14,869 nt of DNA, taken from contig SLFF01000167.1 in the NCBI GenBank assembly GCA_007124395.1, positions 1-14,869 of the forward strand. Direction: 5' to 3'. Made by a program: the position numbers and the translations under genes. Below the pieces are notes generated by a model. That model saw only the letters and a list, made by a program, of their open reading frames with translations, did not search any database and had not been told where the DNA came from. The number at the start of each line of letters is the position of its first letter. Position 1 is the stretch's first letter. This DNA is from Thermomicrobiaceae bacterium. Lineage in GTDB: Bacteria; Chloroflexota; Chloroflexia; Thermomicrobiales; Thermomicrobiaceae. Positions 1-5,745 of this stretch are shown in pieces.

Positions 1-1
1 C

Positions 2-589
2 CGACGGTTCGTCCAGCAGGGCGACACGCTCCACGAGATTCATGTCGACTGGCAGGACGGGTGGTTCACCGAGATAACGACCCCCGTCGACGATAGCGCC
101 ACACGGGAATATCTGGAGCGACACGGATATGACCTGCAACCCGGAGAACAGTTCGAACTCCACCCGGGGATCGAGCGATGGGTTCAGAATGTCGATCAGG
201 CGTTGAGTCGTGGCTCGCTGCTGATCATCGACTACGGCTACCCGGCGCAGGAACTGTTCAGTGACCATCGCCGCAACGGGACAGTCCGGGCGTATCACCA
301 GCACGGCGTAACCACCGAGCTCTACCGGGGAATCGGCCGGCAGGATCTCACCGCACACGTCAACTTCAGTGAACTCCAGTGGCAGGCCGAACGGCACGGA
401 TTCAAGATGGACAGGCTGACGACGCAGGCCGAGTTGCTGGAATCTCTGGGGCTGGGTGAGCGGCTCTTCGCACTGCAATCGAGCAATTCGATCACCTCGG
501 ACGAATACCTGGCGACTCGGGCGGCGGTGCTCCGGATGATCGACCCCGGAGCAATGGGACGCTTCCGGGTAATGACATTGTCCCGATAA
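2..589 (+). CDS. MidA/NDUFAF7-family SAM-dependent methyltransferase, C-terminal part
   Basis: The reading frame is open from the first bases of the window, so the N-terminus lies outside; 195 residues remain before TAA. The visible part has the late portion of the MidA (DUF185) fold: an acidic strand segment, then GSLLIIDYGYP, where the DYG motif is typical, followed by RNGTVRAYHQH. The latter matches the family pattern in which the enzyme describes a 'RGTLRAY..H' loop. The chain ends in MGRFRVMTLSR, close to the usual MidA end. The mitochondrial relative NDUFAF7 dimethylates an arginine of a complex I subunit; the bacterial substrate is not settled. The SAM-binding Rossmann motifs lie upstream of the window and cannot be checked. 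The next gene on the same strand is 366 bases away behind a promoter and a terminator, so co-transcription is unlikely. The family assignment is confident, the role is not. Confidence 0.8.
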   Translation, partial: RRFVQQGDTLHEIHVDWQDGWFTEITTPVDDSATREYLERHGYDLQPGEQFELHPGIERWVQNVDQALSRGSLLIIDYGYPAQELFSDHRRNGTVRAYHQHGVTTELYRGIGRQDLTAHVNFSELQWQAERHGFKMDRLTTQAELLESLGLGERLFALQSSNSITSDEYLATRAAVLRMIDPGAMGRFRVMTLSR

Positions 590-637
590 ATCAGCGTTTT
601 CTCATGGGTAAGGGAGTGTCCTGATCCAGTGGTACCG

Positions 638-666
638 TTGACTCTATGACCCATAGTGGGGATAGT
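638..666 (+). promoter_or_regulatory. Candidate sigma-70-type promoter of the structured leader/small RNA
   Basis: TTGACT (638-643) is followed by a 17-base spacer and GATAGT (661-666), giving 5/6 and 4/6 matches to the housekeeping consensus. The predicted start is near 673, just before the structured segment. A short CTATG/CATAG dyad lies in the spacer. This is a pattern match only. Confidence 0.4.
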
Positions 667-672
667 AGCGCG

Positions 673-831
673 GTACGAATGGGACTGTAACTCCAGACTA
701 ACAAACGCCATACTAGAAATGGTTGCAGGGACGTTCAGCGGCGTTCCAGGGCACCGTCGTCGTTTCTGTATTGGACCTGCAACCATCTCCGACTCTTCCT
801 GGAACCTGCTGGCATAGCAGTCAGCAGTTTT
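673..831 (+). ncRNA. Candidate structured RNA (small RNA or cis-regulatory leader)
   Basis: The 366-base gap between the methyltransferase and the redoxin gene holds an ordered set of pairings. There is a perfect 11-bp stem, ATGGTTGCAGG (719-729) with CCTGCAACCAT (776-786). It is extended inward by 730-733/761-764 and by 739-743/755-759, leaving an apical loop at 744-754. The segment GTTCCAGG (743-750), which is mostly this loop, is perfectly complementary to CCTGGAAC (798-805). Those bases directly abut the terminator-like hairpin at 806-827, so a pseudoknot stacked on the terminator is possible. A promoter-like element lies just upstream. The 5' limit is predicted from the promoter and the 3' limit from the terminator. 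It resembles no RNA class I recognise. It could be a free small RNA of about 160 nt or an attenuating leader of the gene at 956. Confidence 0.4.
806..831 (+). terminator. Candidate intrinsic terminator or attenuator
   Basis: CTGCTGGC (806-813) pairs with GTCAGCAG (820-827) as 8 bp including one G-U pair, with a 6-base loop, and is followed by TTTT (828-831) and then GGG. The T-run is short, so termination may be partial. It ends the structured segment and lies 124 bases before the redoxin start codon. Confidence 0.45.
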
Positions 832-863
832 GGGTCAGGCGACTAGACAGCTAGCCGCTCCAC

Positions 864-902
864 GACGAGAGGTACCGGCTTCAGCACCCGGTACCTCTCG
901 TC
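864..902. repeat. Perfect 15-bp inverted repeat (hairpin) in the leader of the redoxin gene
   Basis: GACGAGAGGTACCGG (864-878) and CCGGTACCTCTCGTC (888-902) are exact reverse complements around a 9-base loop. No T-run follows on the plus strand (ATGTCTGG), and on the minus strand the stem is followed by GTGGAGCGG. A standard intrinsic terminator is therefore not supported on either strand. It sits 53 bases before the start codon at 956. A processing site, a stabilising 5' hairpin or a protein binding site are all possible. Confidence 0.7.
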
Positions 903-955
903 ATGTCTGGCGTTGTATCCTCTCCCACACAAGAATATGGAAAGGATGCAGCGCT

Positions 956-1411
956 ATGACGATCGGCATCGCACAGGGTCAGGTACTTCCTGACTTCACC
1001 CTCCCGGATACCCACAGCACTAACGTCTCCAGTCGCAGCTACTACATGCGTCGGATCATGATCGTCGGGGCCATGCCTTCGACGGTTGATGCTGACTGGA
1101 TGAATTGGCTGGAACAGCTCTCCGGGGCCGTTGAATCGATTCCAGAACCTGACGCCGTCTGCCTGGTCCTGACCGCATCAGACTGCCCGGATCTTCCGAA
1201 GCTGAATACGCGGGTGAAGGTCCTCTTCGATGACGATGGCGCAGTACGGGCGAAGCTGAATCTCCAGACTGAGTCGGGAGAAGGCTGCCTGATCGTCACC
1301 AACCGTCACGGCCTCATCTATCACGTTTCAACAGGCCGACCAGACGACGCGGGAATGAATCCACGCGACCTTCCGGAGTGGGTCGAGTTCGTCGCCTGTC
1401 GCTGCTCCTGA
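956..1411 (+). CDS. Small redoxin-like (peroxiredoxin/thioredoxin-fold) protein
   Basis: This 151-residue protein starts MTIGIAQGQVLPDFTLPDTH, the usual opening of AhpC/TSA-type proteins (G..LPDFTLPD). It continues with a fold-consistent order: hydrophobic strand RRIMIVGAM, strand AVCLVLTAS, VKVLFDDDGAV (the 'D..G.v' element), then CLIVTNRHGLIYHV, which matches the 'llId..G.iy' strand pair. It ends with an EWVEFVACRC helix. The start at 956 was chosen because GGAAAGGA lies 9 bases upstream. A longer frame from 830 would add 42 low-complexity residues and run through the 15-bp hairpin. No cysteine occurs at the peroxidatic position expected around residues 40-52. The cysteines are at 69, 77, 111, 148 and 150, so it may not be a peroxidase. 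It is convergent with the next gene, with only 11 bases between stop codons and no terminator visible there. Confidence 0.65.
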   Translation: MTIGIAQGQVLPDFTLPDTHSTNVSSRSYYMRRIMIVGAMPSTVDADWMNWLEQLSGAVESIPEPDAVCLVLTASDCPDLPKLNTRVKVLFDDDGAVRAKLNLQTESGEGCLIVTNRHGLIYHVSTGRPDDAGMNPRDLPEWVEFVACRCS

Positions 1412-1422
1412 GTCCGCAGAAG

Positions 1423-1842
1423 CTACCCCTGACTGGTCAAACGGCCATGATCGACCATCAGGCAGCGATCCATCACCACATCGAGCCCAGCATCGCTGGC
1501 CATCGCAGCCGCCGACTCGTTGACGACGCCGATCTGAAACCAGATCGCTCTGGCGCCGACGGCAACCGCACCCCGGGCAATCTCTTCGACGGCATCTGGT
1601 CGCCGGAAGACATCGACGATATCGATCGGATACGGCACGTCTTCGAGCCGCTCATAGGCCGTCTCGCCCAGCACCTCACGAGCGTTGGGGTTCACCGGAA
1701 CAATCCGGTACCCCTGATCCTGCAGATACTTCGCCACGCGGAAGCTGTCACGATGTTCCTTGGGGGACAGTCCCACCACCGCAATCGTCCTGGCACCAGA
1801 AATTACTTGTCGCAGTTCATCGTCCGTCTCGATCCGGGGCAT
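1423..1842 (-). CDS. CoA-binding domain protein (YccU-like)
   Basis: This 139-residue single-domain protein has the CoA-binding Rossmann fold also found in the succinyl-CoA ligase alpha subunit. Visible marks are TIAVVGLSPK (19-28, nucleotide loop), YRIVPVNPN (45-53), the DIVDVFRRPD element (74-83), WFQIGVVNE (101-109) and the end DRCLMVDHGRL (125-135). All are typical of the stand-alone YccU group, whose function is unknown. The start at 1842 is preceded by GGATGGAG at good spacing. The upstream ATG at 1854 has no ribosome binding site at usable distance. The gene follows metY on the same strand after 93 bases and may be read from the same transcript. No catalytic histidine or ligase partner is present, so an enzyme role is not implied. 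Confidence 0.87.
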   Translation of the reverse strand: MPRIETDDELRQVISGARTIAVVGLSPKEHRDSFRVAKYLQDQGYRIVPVNPNAREVLGETAYERLEDVPYPIDIVDVFRRPDAVEEIARGAVAVGARAIWFQIGVVNESAAAMASDAGLDVVMDRCLMVDHGRLTSQG

Positions 1843-1867
1843 GTTCAACTCCATCCTGATACGACGA

Positions 1868-1894
1868 GCGGGTGAGCCTGAACGACCCACCCGC
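1868..1894 (-). repeat. GC-rich 7-bp inverted repeat between metY and the CoA-binding gene
   Basis: GCGGGTG (1868-1874) and CACCCGC (1888-1894) are exact reverse complements around 13 bases, within the 93-base gap. No T-run follows on the minus strand, so it is at best a weak or pausing structure. A second small dyad, CTCGA/TCGAG, lies just after the metY stop codon. Confidence 0.35.
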
Positions 1895-1935
1895 CTCCGT
1901 TTGCACTGGTCTCGTGAACTCGATCGCGTCGAGCT

Positions 1936-3240
1936 CTAGCTTACCTTTGCGGCCGCCGCAAAGCCGTTCTCGAGATCCCAGGTCAGATCATCGAGATCTT
2001 CGATACCTACGGAGAGTCGGATCGTTCCCGGACCGATTCCGCCAGCCTTGAGTTCCGATTCCGGAAGCTGCCGGTGCGTGGTGCTGGCCGGGTGGATCAC
2101 CAGGCTCTTTGCATCGCCGACGTTAGCCAGGTGGCTCCAGAGCTGCAGATTCTCGATGAACGCCTGTCCGGCTTCCCGGCCACCCTTCAGATCGAAGGTG
2201 AAGACCGCCCCCGGACCCTTCGGCGCGTACTTCTTGGCCAGCGCGTGATACCGGTTGCTCTCCAACCCCGGATAGCTGACCGATTCGACCTGCGCGTGAG
2301 ATTCGAGGTACTTCGCGACACCGAGGGCGTTCTGGACGTGGCGGTCCATCCGGAGAGACAGCGTTTCCAGCCCGAGAATGAACATGAACGCGTTGAACGG
2401 GCTGAGCGCCGCGCCCATGTCACGCAGCGTCTCGGCACGAAGTTTCAGCAAGAACGACAACGGACCGAACGTCTCGTTGAAGACGAGTCCGTGATACGCC
2501 TCGGTCGGTTCCGTGAGATCCGGGAACTTGCCGTTGTTCCAGTCGAAGGCACCACTATCGATCACAATGCCACCGATGCTGGTGCCGTGTCCGCCGATGA
2601 ACTTGGTGGCGGAATGGACCACGATGGTGGCGCCATGTTCGATCGGGCGGCAGAGATACGGGGTGGCAAACGTGCTGTCCACCACCAGCGGAACGCCAGC
2701 TTCATTGGCAATCGGCACGACACTATCGAAGTCGAGGATTGTCCCGCTCGGGTTGCCGATCGTCTCGGCATAGAAGATCTTGGTGTTGTCCTGGACGGCA
2801 TCTCGCCAGTTCTGAGGATCATCCGGATCGACAAGTGTCAGCTCCACCGACATTCGCTTGAACAGATTGCGCACTTGCGCGGTGGTGCCGCCATACAGCG
2901 CGTTGGAAGCAACCACATGATCGCCCGGATTGAGAAGCGTCATGAACACTGACATCTGAGCAGCCTGGCCACTGGCGAACGATACGGCACCGATGCCACC
3001 TTCGAGGCTGGCAACTCGCTGCTCGAACGCATCCAGGGTCGGGTTCATGATGCGTGTGTAGATGTTGCCGAACTGCTCCAGATTGAACAGTGACGCGGCG
3101 TGCTCGGAATCTTCGAAGACGTAACTCGTGGTCTGATAGATCGGCAACGCGCGTGAGCCGGTCTCGGAGTCCGGCTTCTGGCCGGCATGAACCGAACGCG
3201 TATTGAATCCGAGCTGTCGTTCCTGCTCGCTTGCTCCCAT
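1936..3240 (-). CDS. metY: O-acetylhomoserine sulfhydrylase (PLP-dependent, MetY type)
   Basis: This 434-residue cytoplasmic enzyme of the Cys/Met-metabolism PLP family is full length for MetY. It makes homocysteine from O-acetylhomoserine and sulfide. Family marks run in order: NTRSVHAGQ (13-21), PIYQTTSY (33-40), YTRIMNPT (61-68), the phosphate-binding SFASGQAA (87-94), ETIGNPSG (159-166), VVDSTFATPYLCRP (186-199, Asp188 for the PLP ring nitrogen) and HSATKFIGGHG, with the Schiff-base lysine at 213. The late LVIHPASTTHRQL (380-392) and GTIRLSVGIEDLDDL (405-419) complete the active site. Length and the GAFDWNNGKFPDLTEP insertion (230-245) favour MetY over the shorter cystathionine gamma-synthases. 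AGGAGA lies 6 bases before the ATG. It sits 88 bases after the LDH2-type gene, and a shared transcript is plausible. No metX is in the window. Specificity between homoserine esters cannot be fixed from sequence. Confidence 0.93.
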   Translation of the reverse strand: MGASEQERQLGFNTRSVHAGQKPDSETGSRALPIYQTTSYVFEDSEHAASLFNLEQFGNIYTRIMNPTLDAFEQRVASLEGGIGAVSFASGQAAQMSVFMTLLNPGDHVVASNALYGGTTAQVRNLFKRMSVELTLVDPDDPQNWRDAVQDNTKIFYAETIGNPSGTILDFDSVVPIANEAGVPLVVDSTFATPYLCRPIEHGATIVVHSATKFIGGHGTSIGGIVIDSGAFDWNNGKFPDLTEPTEAYHGLVFNETFGPLSFLLKLRAETLRDMGAALSPFNAFMFILGLETLSLRMDRHVQNALGVAKYLESHAQVESVSYPGLESNRYHALAKKYAPKGPGAVFTFDLKGGREAGQAFIENLQLWSHLANVGDAKSLVIHPASTTHRQLPESELKAGGIGPGTIRLSVGIEDLDDLTWDLENGFAAAAKVS

Positions 3241-3328
3241 AGTGCTCTCCTGCTTTCATGTTGATCAAATGAACGATCGCCAACGCGGTTCGTTCACACC
3301 CCTGCCCGCATGATTCGTGCATCGCGAA

Positions 3329-4396
3329 CTAGAACGGCGCTTCCACGCCGACTTCTCGTCCGATCTCACGAATCTGTTCAACAACTACTGGATGGACCGG
3401 TATTCCGTTGGCCCGTCGATCGGCTTCTGCTTCGTACTCCGGCTCGCCCGGAATCAGCACCCGATCGACCCCGTCCAGAGTCTCCATCGCCCGTAGCTCC
3501 TGGATCATCTGGTCGATGCCGTCCTTGAAATCTTCTTCCCTGGCAAAGGCGTCGATCCGCCAGGCCATGAAGGCGTGACCGGTCTGAGTCGGCCCCGGAA
3601 CTTCATCCCGGCTGCCTTTGACGTAGCGTCCCCACGGGCCACTGGCAAGCTGTCCACAGAGCATCTCGATGAACAGACCCAGGCCGTAGCCCTTCTGTCC
3701 GCTCGTCTCCCGAGTACCGCCAAGCGGAGTCAATGCCACAGCCTCATGCGGGTTTGTGGTGATGTTTCCATCCTTGTCGACCGCCCATCCGGCTGGGATC
3801 GGCTTGTTGGACCGCTGGGCGATCTCGATCTTGCCCCAGGCCACGGTGCTGGTTGCTGCGTCGAGCAGAATCGGTTTTTCCTTACCAGCCGGGATGGCTG
3901 CGGCAATCGGTGCAGTGCTCAGATAGGCGTGTCTGGCACCAGTAGGAACCACCAGTGGGGTGGCGTTGGTCATGGCAACCCCGCAGAGACCGTCTTCGAG
4001 CGCCATCGCGGCATAATACCCCGCGATACCGAAGTGGTTGCTGTTCCGGACAGTGGTCATACAGAGACCGATATCCTTCGCTTTGGCGATACAGCGCTTC
4101 ATTGCTTCGATCGATGCCGGGTGGCCCATGCCGTTGTCCGCGTCGAGCGCCAGCGTGGCCGGGGTCTCGGTAATCACCGTCATCTTCGGATCAGTGTTTA
4201 CCAGACCGTCTCGCAGGCGATCGGTATACATCTTCATTCGCGGCACGCCGTGGGAATCGATGCCCTGCACGTCCGATGCAATCAACACGTCGGCCACCTG
4301 ATCGGCCTCTTCACGTTTAACTCCGAAGCCGACCATCACATCAGAGGTGAACTGCCAGAGCGCATCGACCGAAATTCGACTGGTCTCAGTTACCAT
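3329..4396 (-). CDS. LDH2/malate-lactate dehydrogenase family oxidoreductase
   Basis: This 355-residue NAD(P)-dependent 2-hydroxyacid dehydrogenase belongs to the LDH2/MDG2 family (YlbC, ComC, AllD relatives), which is unrelated to classical LDH. Motifs seen are GIDSHGVPR (45-53, containing the catalytic histidine of the family), NGMGHPAS (88-95), RNSNHFGIAGYY (117-128), LLDAATS (177-183), KGYGL (235-239, cofactor loop) and GHAFMAW (273-279). The end, GIPVHPVVVEQI, is usual for the family. Members reduce or oxidise malate, lactate, ureidoglycolate, sulfolactate or 2,3-diketogulonate; the substrate cannot be told here. The ATG at 4396 has AAGGCGG upstream at suitable spacing; a GTG at 4411 would add five residues and has a poorer site. 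It is the first gene of the minus-strand run leading to metY and is divergent from the stress protein gene. Confidence 0.9.
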   Translation of the reverse strand: MVTETSRISVDALWQFTSDVMVGFGVKREEADQVADVLIASDVQGIDSHGVPRMKMYTDRLRDGLVNTDPKMTVITETPATLALDADNGMGHPASIEAMKRCIAKAKDIGLCMTTVRNSNHFGIAGYYAAMALEDGLCGVAMTNATPLVVPTGARHAYLSTAPIAAAIPAGKEKPILLDAATSTVAWGKIEIAQRSNKPIPAGWAVDKDGNITTNPHEAVALTPLGGTRETSGQKGYGLGLFIEMLCGQLASGPWGRYVKGSRDEVPGPTQTGHAFMAWRIDAFAREEDFKDGIDQMIQELRAMETLDGVDRVLIPGEPEYEAEADRRANGIPVHPVVVEQIREIGREVGVEAPF

Positions 4397-4422
4397 GTTT
4401 TCCGCCTTCACTTCGCCACTTC

Positions 4423-4447
4423 AGGCCGTACCCCATTGTGACGGCCT
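4423..4447 (-). repeat. 7-bp inverted repeat in the leader of the LDH2-type gene
   Basis: AGGCCGT (4423-4429) and ACGGCCT (4441-4447) are exact reverse complements around 11 bases. The repeat lies between a candidate -10 element and the start codon at 4396. It could be an operator or a leader hairpin; nothing distinguishes the two. Confidence 0.4.
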
Positions 4448-4456
4448 CGCCCGCCC

Positions 4457-4462
4457 ATCATA
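4457..4462 (-). promoter_or_regulatory. Candidate -10 element for the LDH2-type gene
   Basis: On the minus strand TATGAT matches the -10 consensus at 5 of 6 positions and lies about 60 bases before the start codon. No convincing -35 box is found at 16-18 bases upstream, so an activator or a different sigma factor would be needed. Low confidence. Confidence 0.25.
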
Positions 4463-4583
4463 CCCGAGAATCCCTCGCGCTTCCTCTATCCTTTCAGCGA
4501 ACTACTGACGTGAGATCATTGAAATGCGATACTGTAGCCAAATGAGAACGTATTCGCGACGCGTTCACACAAATCGCTTATTG

Positions 4584-4620
4584 CCTGAAGGTTCGCCGGA
4601 ACGAAAATCACTTCATCAGG
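4584..4620 (+). promoter_or_regulatory. Possible leader hairpin overlapping the ribosome binding site of the stress protein gene
   Basis: CCTGA (4584-4588) can pair with TCAGG (4616-4620), and an inner GTTC (4591-4594) pairs with GAAC (4599-4602). The 3' arm reaches into the strong ribosome binding site AGGGGAGGA (4618-4626). Pairing would cover only its first bases. The short stems make this tentative. Confidence 0.25.
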
Positions 4621-4631
4621 GGAGGAACTCG

Positions 4632-5504
4632 ATGATCAAGTCGGTACTGGTGCCGCTAGATAGCTCCGAACTCGCCGAACAGGCGCTCAGCTATGCAATA
4701 CCCATTGCTGATCGGCACAATGCCGAGCTCCATCTGGTGTTCGTGATCAATCCAGACGCAGAGGCCTCAGACGAGGACAACGCTCGTGCCTATCTCTCTG
4801 AAATCAAAACGAAGCTTCAAATCAATGCGAAAGTACACGTTCGTCTGGGGTCTCCGGCTGACGAGATCATCGAAACAGGCGATGATCTGCCTGACCCGCT
4901 GATCGTGATGACCACGCACGGCCGCACTGGAATCGGCCGCTGGATCTACGGATCGGTTGCCGACAAAGTCGTCCACGCATCGGAAGCCCCGGTCCTGCTG
5001 CTGCGTTCCGAAGCTGGCGAGCTCGATGGGGGCAACATCGCCCGCATCGTGGCACCGGTCGATGGCTCGGCCTACTCCGAAGCTGCACTCTCGTTTGCCA
5101 AGTCGATGGCAAAAACGTTCGATTCAGAACTCCACGTTACCCGCGTAGCCGAGACGGCCAGTCTCTACAGCAGCCTTGGATATGAGACCTATGCGCCGGG
5201 CGCAGGTCAGCCGATGACCGACATCGTGGAGTACATGGTGAACCAGGCGCACAAGTACGTCTCGGAGGTCACCGCAGAGCTGCGGGAGCAGGGATTCAAC
5301 GCACAGGGCGTGGTGCTGGAAGGATTCGCCGGCGAAGAGATCCTTGGCTACGAGCGAAAGGTAGAGCCGCAACTCATCGTCATGGCAACTCGCGGCCGAT
5401 CAGGCTTCGATCGGTTCGTCTTCGGTAGCGTGGCTGAGCGTGTCCTGAAGTCCGGCAAGACACCTGTTCTCATGGTGAAGCCGCAGGGAGCGCTCGAAGA
5501 GTAG
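4632..5504 (+). CDS. Tandem universal stress protein (two UspA domains)
   Basis: This 290-residue cytoplasmic protein consists of two Usp domains. Domain 1 (1-126) opens IKSVLVPLDSSELAEQAL and carries THGRTGIGRWIYGS (95-108). Domain 2 (137-284) opens ARIVAPVDGSAYSEAAL and carries TRGRSGFDRFVFGS (253-266). Both keep the G-9X-G-S phosphate loop (G97/G107-S108 and G255/G265-S266), so both halves are expected to bind ATP. Both also keep the adjoining PVL(L/M) strand. The start at 4632 was chosen for AGGGGAGGA directly upstream; the frame is open to 4524 but that extension lacks Usp features. The gene is monocistronic: divergent from the LDH2-type gene, with an intrinsic terminator 28 bases after its stop. 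Such tandem proteins serve in starvation, oxygen limitation or redox stress; the trigger here is unknown. Confidence 0.93.
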   Translation: MIKSVLVPLDSSELAEQALSYAIPIADRHNAELHLVFVINPDAEASDEDNARAYLSEIKTKLQINAKVHVRLGSPADEIIETGDDLPDPLIVMTTHGRTGIGRWIYGSVADKVVHASEAPVLLLRSEAGELDGGNIARIVAPVDGSAYSEAALSFAKSMAKTFDSELHVTRVAETASLYSSLGYETYAPGAGQPMTDIVEYMVNQAHKYVSEVTAELREQGFNAQGVVLEGFAGEEILGYERKVEPQLIVMATRGRSGFDRFVFGSVAERVLKSGKTPVLMVKPQGALEE

Positions 5505-5531
5505 ATACAGCACCCTCAGCTGGACCGACAG

Positions 5532-5570
5532 ACTCCCTCGCTCCTGAAGAAACAGAGCGAGGGAGTTTTC
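5532..5570 (+). terminator. Intrinsic terminator of the stress protein gene
   Basis: ACTCCCTCGCTC (5532-5543) and GAGCGAGGGAGT (5555-5566) form a perfect 12-bp stem with an 11-base loop, followed by TTTCGTCT. The final T of the stem gives a run of four. No T-run follows on the minus strand, so it acts in the plus direction only. Confidence 0.85.
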
Positions 5571-5673
5571 GTCTACTCAAGCAGATCACATTGGAGTTGA
5601 CACCCGGTAGTCGGCCACCTCCGTGTAGCCCTGAACAGCAACCGGGGCCGCGGCGAACGCATCGGTGGATCCG

Positions 5674-5691
5674 GGGCAGACGGAGCTGCCC
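5674..5691 (-). terminator. Weak candidate terminator structure after the transhydrogenase gene
   Basis: GGGCAG (5674-5679) and CTGCCC (5686-5691) form a 6-bp GC-rich stem with a 6-base loop, 55 bases past the stop codon on the minus strand. A competing GCTGCC arm lies beside it. No T-run follows, so standard intrinsic termination is not supported. The rest of 5571-5745 shows nothing recognisable. Confidence 0.2.
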
Positions 5692-5745
5692 AGCTACCGG
5701 CAGCAAGAATGAAACCTGGCCTGGTGCTGTCTGGCCTGATCGGGG

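Noticed and set aside
655..710. tRNA-Tyr-like anticodon arm (GGGACTGTAACTCC) after a D-arm-like segment
   Set aside because: No T-arm (GGTTCGAATCC type), no acceptor stem and no CCA end follow at the required distances.
590..955. T-box leader suggested by repeated GGTACC next to stem structures
   Set aside because: The conserved T-box bulge sequence (TGGNACCGCG) is not matched, no specifier stem is convincing, and the downstream gene is not amino-acid related.
2074..2952. Long open frame (292 codons) on the plus strand opposite metY
   Set aside because: It lies entirely antisense to a clear, full-length PLP enzyme. Its composition is that expected from complementing codon-biased high-GC coding sequence, and no family features or ribosome site are seen.
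3241..3328. SAM riboswitch upstream of metY
   Set aside because: The 88-base gap is too short and lacks the conserved SAM-I or SAM-II core; only a 6-bp TGAACG/CGTTCA dyad is present.
3575..4441. Long plus-strand frame opposite the LDH2-type gene
   Set aside because: Antisense shadow of a gene with all family motifs; no recognisable protein features.
4520..4548. TTGAAA as the -35 of a stress-protein promoter
   Set aside because: At 17 bases the partner is ATGAGA, a poor -10; nothing better is found at 16 or 18 bases.
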